64,000 bases of DNA from the NCBI GenBank assembly GCA_964567785.1, contig CAZMOK010000012.1, forward strand, positions 1-64,000, given 5' to 3'. This DNA is from CAZMOK01 sp964567785. GTDB taxonomy: Bacteria; Bacteroidota; Bacteroidia; Bacteroidales; JAGOPY01. The notes beneath the pieces are model-generated. The model was not told where the DNA came from and did no database searches. It worked only from the letters and a program-made list of their open reading frames with translations. Made by a program: the position numbers and the translations under genes. Each line of letters starts with the position of its first letter. The first letter of the stretch is position 1. Shown here one piece after another: positions 17,784-27,824 of this stretch.

Positions 17784-19319
17784 ATGCCCATATTAGGTTC
17801 GATAGTTAAGAAGGCATACGAAATAAAGCACATGCCCGCCAGGAAAAAAAAGCGGGTTGATCTGTATAAGGCACAGGTAAGGGTGTTGAGGAAGCTTGTC
17901 AAAAAAGCCCAGTTCACTGCCTTCGGAGAACATTACGGGTTCTCCGAAATGCTCAGCCAGGATGATATTGTAAAGGTTTTCAAATCGAAAGTGCCAACCT
18001 GCGATTACAACAGCATGTTCAAAAAGTGGTGGTACAGGGCCTTGCAGGGAGAGCCATTCGTGACCTGGCCCGGGAGGATAAAGTATTTTGCCCTTACTTC
18101 GGGTACTTCCGAGGCTTCAAGCAAGCAGATCCCCGTTACACAGGATATGATCCGGGCCATTCGTAAAACAAGCATAAGGCAGCTAGTATCAACAGTTGAA
18201 TACAACTTTCCGTTAGAGTTCTACGAAAAAGGTATCCTGATGATAGGCGGAAGCACTCACCTACAATACAATGGAACTTATTATGAAGGTGATCTTTCCG
18301 GCATCTCGGCCAGCAACATTCCTTTCTGGTTCCAGCATTTTTACAAACCCGGAAGGCGTATATCGAAAGAAAGGGACTGGTCGACCAAGCTCGATGAGAT
18401 AGTAAAATCAGCAAAAGACTGGGACATAGGTGTGATTGTCGGCGTGCCCGCATGGATCCAGATCATCCTTGAAAAGATCATAAAACATTACAATGTTGAA
18501 ACCATCCACGATATCTGGCCCGATCTTTCGGTTTACGTACACAGCGGGGTAGCTTTCCAGCCATACGAGAAAGCCTTTGAAAAGCTCTTTTCAAGGCCTA
18601 TTATCTACAACGAGTCGTACCTGGCTTCGGAAGGTTACATAGCTTACCAGAACAGGTTTGACAAACGAGTTATGAAGATGGTGGTGGACAATGGCCTTTT
18701 CTATGAGTTTGTGCCTTTTACACAGGAAAACTTTGACCTTGATGGAAATATGGTTGAAAACCCGCATACCCTCACTATAAAAGAAGTTGAGGAAAACAAA
18801 GAATACGCCCTGCTTCTTTCAACCTGTGCCGGAGCATGGCGCTATCTCATAGGAGATACCATAAAATTCACCTCAAGGGAGAAGGGTGAAATTGTGATAA
18901 CCGGTCGTACAAAGCATTTCCTTAGCATTTGCGGAGAGCACCTTTCGCAGGACAACATGAACATGGCCGTAAAGATGCTGAGCGACGAATTAAATATTGA
19001 GATCAGGGAGTTCACGGTTGCCGGTATAGATTATGACACCATGTTTGCACACAAGTGGTTCCTGGGCACTGATGAAAACCTTGACCCCGCTTTAGCTAAA
19101 GAGAAAATAGACGAATACCTGAAGGTACTGAACGATGACTACCGTGTGGAACGGATCGCTGCCATCAAGGAAATTTTTATTGAGGTCCTTCCTTCAGAAG
19201 CTTTCAGCAAGTGGATGAAAATCCATGACAAAGAAGGGGGGGCCAATAAATTCCCAAGGGTATTGAAAAAGAATCAGTTGAAAGAGTGGGAGGAATACCT
19301 CCGCGAACACAAATACTAA
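17784..19319 (+). CDS. GH3-family acyl-adenylate-forming protein
   Basis: A 511-residue member of the GH3 family, named for plant auxin-conjugating enzymes. The ATP-binding motif is seen as ALTSGTSEASSKQIP, with later core motifs YNESYLASEGYIA and YRLxGD-like YLIGDTIKF. The family joins a carboxylic acid to an amino acid or other nucleophile through an acyl-adenylate. In bacteria the substrates are largely unknown. The next gene, eight bases downstream, is a LysE-type exporter, so this pair might make and export an amino acid conjugate, which is inference only. Confidence 0.85.
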   Translation: MPILGSIVKKAYEIKHMPARKKKRVDLYKAQVRVLRKLVKKAQFTAFGEHYGFSEMLSQDDIVKVFKSKVPTCDYNSMFKKWWYRALQGEPFVTWPGRIKYFALTSGTSEASSKQIPVTQDMIRAIRKTSIRQLVSTVEYNFPLEFYEKGILMIGGSTHLQYNGTYYEGDLSGISASNIPFWFQHFYKPGRRISKERDWSTKLDEIVKSAKDWDIGVIVGVPAWIQIILEKIIKHYNVETIHDIWPDLSVYVHSGVAFQPYEKAFEKLFSRPIIYNESYLASEGYIAYQNRFDKRVMKMVVDNGLFYEFVPFTQENFDLDGNMVENPHTLTIKEVEENKEYALLLSTCAGAWRYLIGDTIKFTSREKGEIVITGRTKHFLSICGEHLSQDNMNMAVKMLSDELNIEIREFTVAGIDYDTMFAHKWFLGTDENLDPALAKEKIDEYLKVLNDDYRVERIAAIKEIFIEVLPSEAFSKWMKIHDKEGGANKFPRVLKKNQLKEWEEYLREHKY

Positions 19320-19326
19320 TTCCCCT

Positions 19327-19977
19327 ATGTCTGCACTGCTTGAAGGGATTGCGCTTGGTTTCACCCTGTCACTTGTCTTCGGTTTCGGGCCGGCACTTTT
19401 TGCGCTTATTCAAACAAGCATTCACAGGGGTTTCTGGTCAGGTGCCCTGCTGGCCTTCGGCATTTTCCTGAGTGACCTTTTACTTGTTGGCTTTGGTTTT
19501 GTGGGGGCCGTTAAGATCTTTTACAAGCCCCATAACCAGTATCTTTTTGGGTTACTCGGCGGAATAGTGCTGATAATCTTCGGTATTGTTACAATAACCA
19601 GGAAAGTCAAAATAGACCGGGAAACCGGTGAAGAAAAAGAGCCTGCAAATAAACCCGGTCCGCTGACATTTATCCTCAAAGGGTTTTTTATTAATATCAC
19701 GAACCCCTTCGTATGGATATTCTGGATGGGCGTGGTAGTTGGCTTTACGGCAAACTATAAGGGCACACTCCTTTCGCTGGTAATTTTCTTTGCTGCCGCA
19801 CTGGGCACCATCTTTTCATTTGATCTCCTGAAATGCTTTTCGGCCTATAAGATCAAAAAATACCTTCAGCCTCATTACATAACCTGGATCAACCGTATCG
19901 CCGGCGTAGGAATTGTTTTGTTCGGTATATACCTGATAATCCGCACTGTATTCGAACTTGGGAACGGTGTGGTTTGA
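19327..19977 (+). CDS. LysE family transporter
   Basis: A 216-residue inner-membrane protein with about six hydrophobic segments. The N-terminus has the family pattern of a Gly/Pro-rich first helix (LGFTLSLVFGFGPALFALIQ) and the middle has the conserved NPFVWIFWMG. LysE/RhtB proteins export amino acids. It follows the GH3 gene by eight bases, which points to a shared transcript. The substrate is unknown. Confidence 0.82.
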   Translation: MSALLEGIALGFTLSLVFGFGPALFALIQTSIHRGFWSGALLAFGIFLSDLLLVGFGFVGAVKIFYKPHNQYLFGLLGGIVLIIFGIVTITRKVKIDRETGEEKEPANKPGPLTFILKGFFINITNPFVWIFWMGVVVGFTANYKGTLLSLVIFFAAALGTIFSFDLLKCFSAYKIKKYLQPHYITWINRIAGVGIVLFGIYLIIRTVFELGNGVV

Positions 19978-20024
19978 TACCTGATAATTTATTAATTTCA
20001 CCGTCTTACTAAAAATCCCCTGAT

Positions 20025-20570
20025 ATGAAAAATTCAAGCTGGATCATTTTAGGCATAAGTGCTCTCATCATGCTATTCTTTGGAATTATGGTGCTTTTTA
20101 TAAAGGATGATGCGGTAACTTCACTGGCCCGCTCCATTGGTTTCCTGATCCTTGCCGCAGGTGTCATATTACTGATAATGGCCATAATGAACCGAAAGAG
20201 GGAAGACGCCCCCTTTACCGCATTCATGATCACTGCAGTGGCGGCAATAGTAATTGGAGCATTCATAGCCTTTTTTACCACTGAGTCGTTGTCGCTGTTC
20301 ATTATCCTGTTCGGTATATGGGCTGTGATCATAGGTCTTATCGAAATGTTCCTTTTACTCAGGTATAAGTTCGAGCCGAAACACAGAAATGTCATGCTTT
20401 TTACCGGGCTGCTTACCATAATTTTTGGTATTATTTTGTTTTTCAATCCTTTCACCGGCCCAAGGATACTGGTGGTGACTGCAGCAGTGATGGCAATAGT
20501 CAGCGGGGGTGGGAATATATATACCGCCTGGCTTTTACGATCAATGCCCTCGAAAAAGATCAAAAAGTAA
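20025..20570 (+). CDS. HdeD/DUF308-like membrane protein
   Basis: A 181-residue protein with six membrane segments in three pairs. The spacing and Gly-rich turns resemble HdeD-type proteins (VAAIVIGAFIAFF, then FGIWAVIIGLIEM, then IIFGIILFFNPFTGP). HdeD of E. coli is linked to acid resistance, but most family members have no assigned role. It lies 47 bases after the LysE gene on the same strand and converges on recJ. Confidence 0.7.
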   Translation: MKNSSWIILGISALIMLFFGIMVLFIKDDAVTSLARSIGFLILAAGVILLIMAIMNRKREDAPFTAFMITAVAAIVIGAFIAFFTTESLSLFIILFGIWAVIIGLIEMFLLLRYKFEPKHRNVMLFTGLLTIIFGIILFFNPFTGPRILVVTAAVMAIVSGGGNIYTAWLLRSMPSKKIKK

Positions 20571-20588
20571 GTAAAGCAGGAGATTGCC

Positions 20589-22340
20589 TTATTCTTTATT
20601 TCGGCCGGAGATCTTTATGTCCTTGATGTTAAGCTGTAATGATTTCTGGCCGTTCCATTCATTTTCTTCAATATGATAACATATATTGAATGCCCCGCCG
20701 GTTTTTATATAATCGATATGGTCGCCCTGCTGAAAGGCTATTGATGAAATGGGGAAACCTGAAACTTCAAGCTGGACAACGGTCAGTTTAAGGTGGTTGT
20801 TGCCAACGATCCGGGCATAACCGGTATCGATAAGGTTATCTGTCTGGAATACCGGTGACATATTGCCCGGGCCGAATGGGGCAAACTGCTTCAAAATCCT
20901 GAAGAATTTTGTGTTAATGTCTTTAAGATAGAGTTTTGAATCTATCTCTATCTCAGGAATCAGCATGTTTTCTTCAATATGATCAACAACATATTCTTCA
21001 AACCTTTTTTTGAATTTTTCAAAGTTTTCAGGTTTGACAGACAGGCCTGCCGCATAGGTATGGCCGCCGAAATGCTCAAGATATTCACCGCAGGAATCCA
21101 CGGCATCGTATATGTCGAATCCCTTTATCGACCTGGCAGAGCCGGTTATCATGCCATCCGACAACGTGAGGACAATGGTAGGCTTGTAATACGTTTCGAT
21201 GAGCCTGGAGGCCACAATGCCGATTACGCCTTTATGCCACGAAGGATCGTAAACAACAGTGCTTGATGCCTTGAGCATTTCTTCATTTGCCATGATCATT
21301 TCAAGTGCCTGTGAAGTGGCAAGTGAATCGAGGTTTTTTCTCTCGGTATTCATTAAATTGATCTGCTGGCCAAGAGTATAGGCCTTATCTACATCATCCG
21401 AAATAAGCAGTTCAACTGAGTTCTTGGCGCTCTCAATCCTGCCGGCAGCATTTATCCTGGGACCCACAATGAAAACAAGGTCATTGATCGTGAGGTCCCG
21501 CTTCACAGCCTTTGCCGAATTATTGTTCCGTCCTGCTTTACTTACGTTCAGAATAGCCTCTATGCCCGGCCTCGGCTTTTCATTCAGGTATTTGAGCCCA
21601 TAATAGGCCAGCACCCTGTTTTCTCCGGTGATCGGGACTATGTCGCTTGCGATGCTGACTACCACCAAATCGAGGAATTTCCTGAGCTTTTCGAACTTGA
21701 TGTTGTTCTTGCCGGCATAAGCCTGTATCAGTTTAAAGCCGACACCGCATCCGGAAAGTTCCTTATAAGGGTATTCACAGTCATCTCTCTTTGGGTCGAG
21801 GATCGCATGCGCCGGCGGTAACTTTTCACCCGGCCGGTGGTGGTCGCAAATTATGAAATCAACGCCCAGCGTACTTGCATACTCTATCTTCTCCACAGCT
21901 TTGATTCCGCAATCGAGTGCTATAATAAGGCTGACCCCGATTTCCTTTGCATGGTCTATGCCTTTGTACGAAACCCCGTAGCCTTCATCATACCTGTCGG
22001 GCACATAAAAATATACCTCGTCGTAAAAATCCTTCAGAAAAGTATATACAAGTGAAACAGCCGTTGTGCCGTCCACATCATAGTCACCATAGATAAGTAT
22101 CTTTTCCCCTCCCGTTACCGCTCTTCGGATTCTCTCCACGGCAAGGTGCATATCCTTCATAAGGAAAGGATCATGTAGGTGCTCCAGTTTAGGCCTGAAA
22201 TAAGCTTTTGCTTCATCATAAGTATTGACCCCCCTCTGCACTAATAGGTTGGCCAGTGTAGGATCAATGTTTAATTCTGAAGATAATCGCTTAACTACCT
22301 GAGGGTCACCTTGCTTCTTTAATACCCAGCGCTTCTCCAT
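20589..22340 (-). CDS. recJ: Single-stranded-DNA-specific exonuclease RecJ
   Basis: A 583-residue 5'-3' exonuclease of the DHH phosphoesterase superfamily, acting with RecFOR in recombination repair. The metal-binding motifs are visible as IYGDYDVDGTTA, the central DCG (IALDCGIKAVE) and the signature CDHHRPGEKLP. The DHHA1 motif follows (GHTYAAGLSV). An OB-fold domain closes the protein. Length and domain order are normal. Another RecF-pathway gene, recO, lies 10 kb upstream but is not linked as an operon. Confidence 0.95.
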   Translation of the reverse strand: MEKRWVLKKQGDPQVVKRLSSELNIDPTLANLLVQRGVNTYDEAKAYFRPKLEHLHDPFLMKDMHLAVERIRRAVTGGEKILIYGDYDVDGTTAVSLVYTFLKDFYDEVYFYVPDRYDEGYGVSYKGIDHAKEIGVSLIIALDCGIKAVEKIEYASTLGVDFIICDHHRPGEKLPPAHAILDPKRDDCEYPYKELSGCGVGFKLIQAYAGKNNIKFEKLRKFLDLVVVSIASDIVPITGENRVLAYYGLKYLNEKPRPGIEAILNVSKAGRNNNSAKAVKRDLTINDLVFIVGPRINAAGRIESAKNSVELLISDDVDKAYTLGQQINLMNTERKNLDSLATSQALEMIMANEEMLKASSTVVYDPSWHKGVIGIVASRLIETYYKPTIVLTLSDGMITGSARSIKGFDIYDAVDSCGEYLEHFGGHTYAAGLSVKPENFEKFKKRFEEYVVDHIEENMLIPEIEIDSKLYLKDINTKFFRILKQFAPFGPGNMSPVFQTDNLIDTGYARIVGNNHLKLTVVQLEVSGFPISSIAFQQGDHIDYIKTGGAFNICYHIEENEWNGQKSLQLNIKDIKISGRNKE

Positions 22341-22472
22341 ACGATTTGATAAATATAGTTAAAAAATATTCATCATTTATCAAAGAATTCACCGATAATA
22401 CCTGTCGTGATCCATACTTTTTTTGTAAGAAAGTAGCTGAGTCTCTGCCATGCGAATTTTTATCGGTTTTCA

Positions 22473-23723
22473 TCAGAACGACGACCGCATGGCTTCAACC
22501 GGGTCGAGCCTTGAAGCCTGCAAGGCGGGTATCAATCCTGATACAAGGCCTATTCCCGCCGAAACGCCCAGGCCTATGGCAATATTTCCCCGGGTAAGGA
22601 TAAAATCCATTCCTATCATATCGGAAGGTAAAAGGGTAAGGCCATAGACTACCAAAAGCCCTACAACACCGCCAAAAAGGGAAAGGAAAACTGCTTCCGA
22701 TAAAAACTGAACGAGTATGAAATATCTTTTGCATCCCAGGGATTTTTGTATCCCGATTATGCTTGTCCGTTCCTTTACAGAAACAAACATGATATTTGCG
22801 ATGCCGAAGCCTCCCACAAGAAGCGAAAACCCGCCTATTATCCACCCTACTACAGCTATGGTATTGAAAAACGCATTTATTTCTTCTGTCAGCAGATCGA
22901 TCTTGTTAATTGCAAAATTGTCCTTAGCCCTGGGCTTGAGGCTCCTGACCGATCGCAGGATCCCTGTAAGTTCGTCCTTAAGTTCTTCCAGGCTTACCCC
23001 GGGTCTTGCCTTTACCATCAGGGTAGTGCCGTTAAGATTCCTGAGATCGAGAAAATTTCTTGCGAAGTTGACCGGCAATATGACATTTTCATCGGCAGAA
23101 CCACCAAAAATATCTTCCCCTTCTTTTTTCAACACACCGATAACCTCAACCTTATTACCGAATACTTTTATTCTTTTTCCCACCGCCCCTGTTCCGGGAA
23201 AAAGATTTTCTGCAATATTATAGCCTATCAGGGCAACATTTTTGCCGTTGGTAAATTCAACAGGGGAAAAATAACGACCTTCAGCAATATCAATGGTCAT
23301 GAGCCTGTCGTATTCATCTGAAACGGCTTCTATACTAACATCCTCTATGCTGTTGTTCCGGAATTTCACGGTACGGTTTACAGAAGCCGTGAAAACTACT
23401 GCTTCAGAAGCAACTGACCTTCTCTGTATCTCCCGAAGGTCGGAAAGGCGGGGTTCAGGCCTTTTCATAAATTCCCACCACTCATATTCACCCCCTTCTG
23501 CGGTCCAGGGCCATTTCTGTATGTAAAGAACATCATTTCCAAGTGATTGGAGGCTTTCCCTGATCTCTATCTCTAAAGAGTCGAATATTGTGAAAACTGA
23601 AATGATCGAGAATATTCCTATCGTAATACCGAGCAGCGACAAGGCGGTCCTCAGCTTGTTTACCGAGATCTCGTGCAATGCAAAGATCAGGCTTTCTTTT
23701 ATCAGTTTAATTAACGTATACAT
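22473..23723 (-). CDS. MacB-like ABC transporter permease (FtsX family)
   Basis: A 416-residue permease with one N-terminal membrane segment (residues 27-47), a large periplasmic MacB_PCD domain and three C-terminal membrane segments. The family start is seen as LRTALSLLGITIGIFSIIS, and the C-terminal motif as TSIIGIQKSLGCKR and SGLIPALQASRLDPVEAMR. Such permeases move lipoproteins, peptides or drugs with a MacB-type ATPase and a periplasmic adaptor. Neither partner gene is adjacent, so it must use components encoded elsewhere. It is divergent from purH. Confidence 0.87.
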   Translation of the reverse strand: MYTLIKLIKESLIFALHEISVNKLRTALSLLGITIGIFSIISVFTIFDSLEIEIRESLQSLGNDVLYIQKWPWTAEGGEYEWWEFMKRPEPRLSDLREIQRRSVASEAVVFTASVNRTVKFRNNSIEDVSIEAVSDEYDRLMTIDIAEGRYFSPVEFTNGKNVALIGYNIAENLFPGTGAVGKRIKVFGNKVEVIGVLKKEGEDIFGGSADENVILPVNFARNFLDLRNLNGTTLMVKARPGVSLEELKDELTGILRSVRSLKPRAKDNFAINKIDLLTEEINAFFNTIAVVGWIIGGFSLLVGGFGIANIMFVSVKERTSIIGIQKSLGCKRYFILVQFLSEAVFLSLFGGVVGLLVVYGLTLLPSDMIGMDFILTRGNIAIGLGVSAGIGLVSGLIPALQASRLDPVEAMRSSF

Positions 23724-23795
23724 ATAGCCGGGCTAACTGTGTGTCTTGATCTTATAAAAATATACAATTCCCACGATTACTAGAAAAATATCACT

Positions 23796-23803
23796 TAAAT
23801 TTG
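23796..23803 (+). promoter_or_regulatory. Possible -7 element of purH
   Basis: TAAATTTG fits TAnnTTTG, about 36 bases before the ATG at 23839. The -33 half is not clear. Confidence 0.4.
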
Positions 23804-23838
23804 AAGATTTGTTGAAATAAGATAAGAAGGTGATAATC

Positions 23839-25356
23839 ATGAAGAAAAGGATCAAAAGCGCACTCATATCTGTATTTTACAAAGACGGTCTTGAAGAGAT
23901 AGTGAGAAAGCTGGATGCGCTTGGTATCCAAATATATTCCACCGGGGGGACTTATAATTTCATAGAAAAACTCGGTATAAAGTCTATTCCCGTCGAAGAG
24001 TTGACTTCTTATCCCTCAATACTCGGCGGCCGGGTGAAAACCTTGCATCCGAAAGTTTTCGGCGGCATCCTTTTCAGGCGTGATTACAATGACGACCTGG
24101 CCCAGATGGAAGAATATGAGATTCCTCCCATGGACCTGGTGGTCGTTGACCTCTATCCTTTCGGAGAAACTGTTGCAAAAACCCGTGATGAAAGCAAGAT
24201 CATCGAGAAAATTGATATCGGCGGGATTTCATTGATAAGGGCTGCTGCCAAGAATTTCAGGGATGTCGTAATAATTCCTTCAAAAGATTATTACAGCGAT
24301 CTGCTGGAAATCCTTACGAAAGGTAACGGTCATGCCGACCTGGAAGAAAGAAAACGGCTTGCTGCGGCTGCATTCGATATTTCATCGGGTTACGATACGG
24401 CAATATTCAACTATCTGAACGAAGGAAGTATAAAAACCTTCAAAAGGTCTTACCGGGGTTACAGTAAGCTCAGGTACGGTGAAAATCCCCACCAGGAAGG
24501 TGGCTTTTATGGCGACTTGTCTGAAATATTCACCCGTCTCCACGGAAAAGAGATCTCATACAACAACCTGGGTGACCTTGAAGCGGCCATTGCCCTGATC
24601 AGTGAATTTGATGAGACAACCTTTGCCATCCTGAAACATAACAATGCCTGCGGGCTTGCCAGCCGCGACAACCTTACCGAAGCCTGGAAAGATGCCCTGG
24701 CGGGTGACCCGGTTTCCGCTTTTGGAGGTGTGTTGATAACCAACAGGGAAGTGGATGAAAAAACGGCTGAAGAGATCAATAAGCTCTTCTTTGAGATCAT
24801 ACTTGCTCCTTCTTACAGTTCAAAAGCACTCGAACTCCTTAAAAGCAAGAAAAATAGAATAATTTTGCAGAAAGGTTCGTACAGTTTCCCCGACAAGCAC
24901 TTCAGATCGTTGCTGAGCGGAGTATTGGAACAGGACCGTGATGTGGAGACAGAACAAAAAGAGGACCTGAGAACAGTAACTGATAATTCACCAGATCCTT
25001 CTGAAATTGAAGATCTTATCTTTGCAAATAAAATAGTCAAACATACGAAATCAAATACCATAGTGCTGGCAAAGAACAAACAACTGGTAGGCAGCGGCAC
25101 AGGGCAAACCTCAAGGGTTGACGCCCTGAAACAGGCTATAGAAAAAGCCGGGTCTTTCAAGCTCAGCCTCAGTGGGGCTGTAATGGCTTCCGATGCCTTC
25201 TTTCCTTTTGCCGACTCTGTTGAGATTGCCCATAAGGCCGGCATTTCAGCCGTGATCCAGCCCGGTGGATCGATACGTGATAAGGATTCCATTGACTATT
25301 GTAACAAGCACGGTATCTCAATGGTATTTACAGGTACCCGTCATTTTAAACATTAA
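23839..25356 (+). CDS. purH: Bifunctional AICAR formyltransferase/IMP cyclohydrolase
   Basis: PurH performs the last two steps of purine synthesis, from AICAR to IMP. The N-terminal MGS-like cyclohydrolase domain shows STGGTYNFIEKLG and GGRVKTLHPKVFGGIL. The C-terminal transformylase has KHNNACG, the Bacteroidota form of the KHxNPCG active-site motif, and DPVSAFGG. It ends with QPGGSIRDKD and FTGTRHFKH. The frame opens with a GTG at 23830, but AGAAGG at 23825-23830 lies at good distance for the ATG at 23839. mreB follows after 23 bases. Confidence 0.95.
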   Translation: MKKRIKSALISVFYKDGLEEIVRKLDALGIQIYSTGGTYNFIEKLGIKSIPVEELTSYPSILGGRVKTLHPKVFGGILFRRDYNDDLAQMEEYEIPPMDLVVVDLYPFGETVAKTRDESKIIEKIDIGGISLIRAAAKNFRDVVIIPSKDYYSDLLEILTKGNGHADLEERKRLAAAAFDISSGYDTAIFNYLNEGSIKTFKRSYRGYSKLRYGENPHQEGGFYGDLSEIFTRLHGKEISYNNLGDLEAAIALISEFDETTFAILKHNNACGLASRDNLTEAWKDALAGDPVSAFGGVLITNREVDEKTAEEINKLFFEIILAPSYSSKALELLKSKKNRIILQKGSYSFPDKHFRSLLSGVLEQDRDVETEQKEDLRTVTDNSPDPSEIEDLIFANKIVKHTKSNTIVLAKNKQLVGSGTGQTSRVDALKQAIEKAGSFKLSLSGAVMASDAFFPFADSVEIAHKAGISAVIQPGGSIRDKDSIDYCNKHGISMVFTGTRHFKH

Positions 25357-25379
25357 GTAACAGAATTAAACAAAAAGAT

Positions 25380-26402
25380 ATGGGGTTATTCTCATTCCTG
25401 ACTAAAGAAATCGCAATTGACCTTGGCACTGCCAACACCATCATCATCTATAACGATAAAGTGGTGGTTGATGAACCCTCTATCGTAGCCGTTGAGCGTA
25501 ATACCGGCAAAGTTATCGCCGTGGGCAAGAAGGCCCTTATGATGCACGGCAAGACACATGAAAACATCAAGACCATAAAGCCGTTGAAAGATGGGGTTAT
25601 AGCCGACTTCCAATCGGCGGAGGTAATGATACGAGAAATGATCAAAATGATCGGGTTCAAGACGTCGGTCTTTCCACCGGCGCTTAAAATGGTTATTTGT
25701 ATACCGTCGGGTATTACCGAGGTGGAAGAACGGGCTGTGAAAGACTCCGCCGAACAGGCAGGGGCGAAAGAGGTCAGATTGATTCATGAACCCATGGCCG
25801 CAGCCATCGGTATCGGTATCGATGTGCTGGAACCCACCGGGAATATGATTGTTGATATTGGGGGCGGTACCAGTGAAATTGCGGTAATAGCTCTTGGAGG
25901 GATCGTCAACAACAAATCAATCCGGATCGCAGGAAATGATTTTAACACCGATATCGAAGAGTATATGCGGAAACAGCATAACATTAACGTGGGCGAACGC
26001 ACTGCAGAACGGATCAAGATAGAGGTTGGCGCTGCAATGACAGAACTGGAAAATGCCCCTGATGATTATGCCGTGCATGGCAGGGATATGCTTACGGGTA
26101 TTCCTAAAGAAATAACCGTGAATTATGCTGAAATAGCTCACGCACTTGACAAGTCGATATCAAAGATTGAGGCGGCTGTGCTGAATGCCCTGGAAAACAC
26201 ACCTCCCGAGCTGTCAGCCGATATCTACCGCACCGGTATTTATCTTGCCGGCGGTGGCTCAATGCTGAGGGGGCTTGACCAGAGGCTTCACCTGAAAACC
26301 AAGCTGCCTGTGCATGTTGCTGAAGACCCTCTGCGGGCCGTTGCACGAGGAACGGGAATAGCCCTAAAGAATTTCGATAAATTCACATTCCTCATAAAAT
26401 AG
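25380..26402 (+). CDS. mreB: Rod shape-determining protein MreB
   Basis: MreB is the actin-like protein that guides lateral wall synthesis in rod cells. The nucleotide-binding motifs are clear: IAIDLGTANTIIIYN (phosphate 1), VDIGGGTSEIAVIALGG (phosphate 2) and YLAGGGSMLRGLDQRL (adenosine). The 340-residue length is typical. It leads mreC and mreD on the same strand and follows purH closely. This implies that the cell is, or descends from, a rod. Confidence 0.97.
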   Translation: MGLFSFLTKEIAIDLGTANTIIIYNDKVVVDEPSIVAVERNTGKVIAVGKKALMMHGKTHENIKTIKPLKDGVIADFQSAEVMIREMIKMIGFKTSVFPPALKMVICIPSGITEVEERAVKDSAEQAGAKEVRLIHEPMAAAIGIGIDVLEPTGNMIVDIGGGTSEIAVIALGGIVNNKSIRIAGNDFNTDIEEYMRKQHNINVGERTAERIKIEVGAAMTELENAPDDYAVHGRDMLTGIPKEITVNYAEIAHALDKSISKIEAAVLNALENTPPELSADIYRTGIYLAGGGSMLRGLDQRLHLKTKLPVHVAEDPLRAVARGTGIALKNFDKFTFLIK

Positions 26403-26444
26403 AACCGGGAATATCCGGTTGAATTTTTCCGGGGTCGGCTATAC

Positions 26445-27260
26445 ATGAGAAATCTCATAGGTTTCATAATAAAGAATTATTTCCTCATCCTCTTCCTGGT
26501 TTTTGAGGCAGCGAGCTTTTATCTTATTTACGAAACAAGCTACTACCGCAGGCATTCAATGATCAGCTCCTCGAACACGGTGACCGGTACATTCAACAGG
26601 ATCTATTCCGACGTAGCCGGATATTTTTTGCTCAACAGGGAAAATGAAATGCTGGCCTCTGAAAATTCCCTTCTCAGGTCGATGATACCCGGTGACACCA
26701 TAGAATATCCGGTGCCCAAGTCAATCCGGGATACCGCTTTTAGCTACATCAGCGCCAAGGTGATCTCAAATTCTATTCATAAACGGAATAATTTCTTTAC
26801 CATCAACAAGGGAAGAAAGCACGGGGTGGAAGTGGATATGGGAGTCGTATCCCCTGAGGGCGTTGCAGGGATCATTATAGGGGTTTCGGAAAATTTTGCC
26901 AGGGGGATGTCATTGCTTCATAAAGATACCAGGATAAGCGGCAGGATCAAAAAGAACAGTCAACTGATAAACATTGTGTGGGACGGGAAGGACTACCGTG
27001 AGGGAAAAGTGATCGATATTCCCACCCACCTCGAACTCAATAAAGGCGATACTATTATCACAAGCGGAAATTCTCTGATCTTTCCTGAGGGCTTGCTGGT
27101 TGGAATCATAGATGAGTACCACGTAAACCGCGATCAGCTTTTCAATTCCGCCGGGCTTGACTTTGCTACAGATTTCAACAGCCTTTATTATGTATACCTG
27201 GTCAAGAATCTCAATATTGAGGAGCTGGATCAACTGAAAAACCCTCCCGAAGATGAATAG
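26445..27260 (+). CDS. mreC: Rod shape-determining protein MreC
   Basis: A 271-residue bitopic protein with one N-terminal membrane segment (about residues 10-28), a coiled coil around the ENEMLASENSLLRSM stretch and a periplasmic beta-barrel domain (GVVSPEGVAGIIIGVSENFA, SGNSLIFPEGLLVGII). It links MreB to the periplasmic wall enzymes. It overlaps mreD by eight bases. Confidence 0.92.
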   Translation: MRNLIGFIIKNYFLILFLVFEAASFYLIYETSYYRRHSMISSSNTVTGTFNRIYSDVAGYFLLNRENEMLASENSLLRSMIPGDTIEYPVPKSIRDTAFSYISAKVISNSIHKRNNFFTINKGRKHGVEVDMGVVSPEGVAGIIIGVSENFARGMSLLHKDTRISGRIKKNSQLINIVWDGKDYREGKVIDIPTHLELNKGDTIITSGNSLIFPEGLLVGIIDEYHVNRDQLFNSAGLDFATDFNSLYYVYLVKNLNIEELDQLKNPPEDE

Positions 27261-27774
27261 CCAGGTCTTCAAAAATATAATCCGTTTCATTTTCCTGGTA
27301 TTTCTCCAGGTATTCATCATCGATAAAGTTCAGTTGAATGTTTATTTCAACCCTTATATCTACATTCTTTTCATCCTGCTGCTGCCGGTTGATATCCCTA
27401 AATGGTTGCTCCTTTTTCTGGCTTTCATTACCGGATTAAGCATCGACTTTTTTTCTGGCATCCTGGGCATACACAGCGCTGCAACAGTATTTATGGCTTT
27501 CATCAGGCCCGGCATTATTAAGCTTATAGGAGAAAAAGAAGACGCAGAACAGAACCTGGAGCCAAACATAAGGAACTTTGGGTTCCTTTGGTTTTTTACC
27601 TATGTCAGCTTTATGACCTTCCTCCACCATCTGGCGCTTTTCTACATAGAGGTTTTCAGGTTCAGTGAGATCTTTAATACCCTGCTCAGGGTATTGGCCA
27701 GTTCGGCAGTGACCATTTTCATGATCATTATCATACAATTGCTTTTTATTAGAAGAATTGGACCGGGGCGTTAA
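27253..27774 (+). CDS. mreD: Rod shape-determining protein MreD
   Basis: A 173-residue membrane protein with about five hydrophobic segments. The MreD pattern is visible as NPYIYILFILLLPVDIPKW and then GLSIDFFSGILGIHSAATVF. It completes the mreBCD unit, and its start overlaps the end of mreC, which supports coupled translation. Confidence 0.88.
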   Translation: MNSQVFKNIIRFIFLVFLQVFIIDKVQLNVYFNPYIYILFILLLPVDIPKWLLLFLAFITGLSIDFFSGILGIHSAATVFMAFIRPGIIKLIGEKEDAEQNLEPNIRNFGFLWFFTYVSFMTFLHHLALFYIEVFRFSEIFNTLLRVLASSAVTIFMIIIIQLLFIRRIGPGR

Positions 27775-27824
27775 CGAAAAATACAATATTTTTAAACCCT
27801 AACAGTTTGAACATTAAACAATAA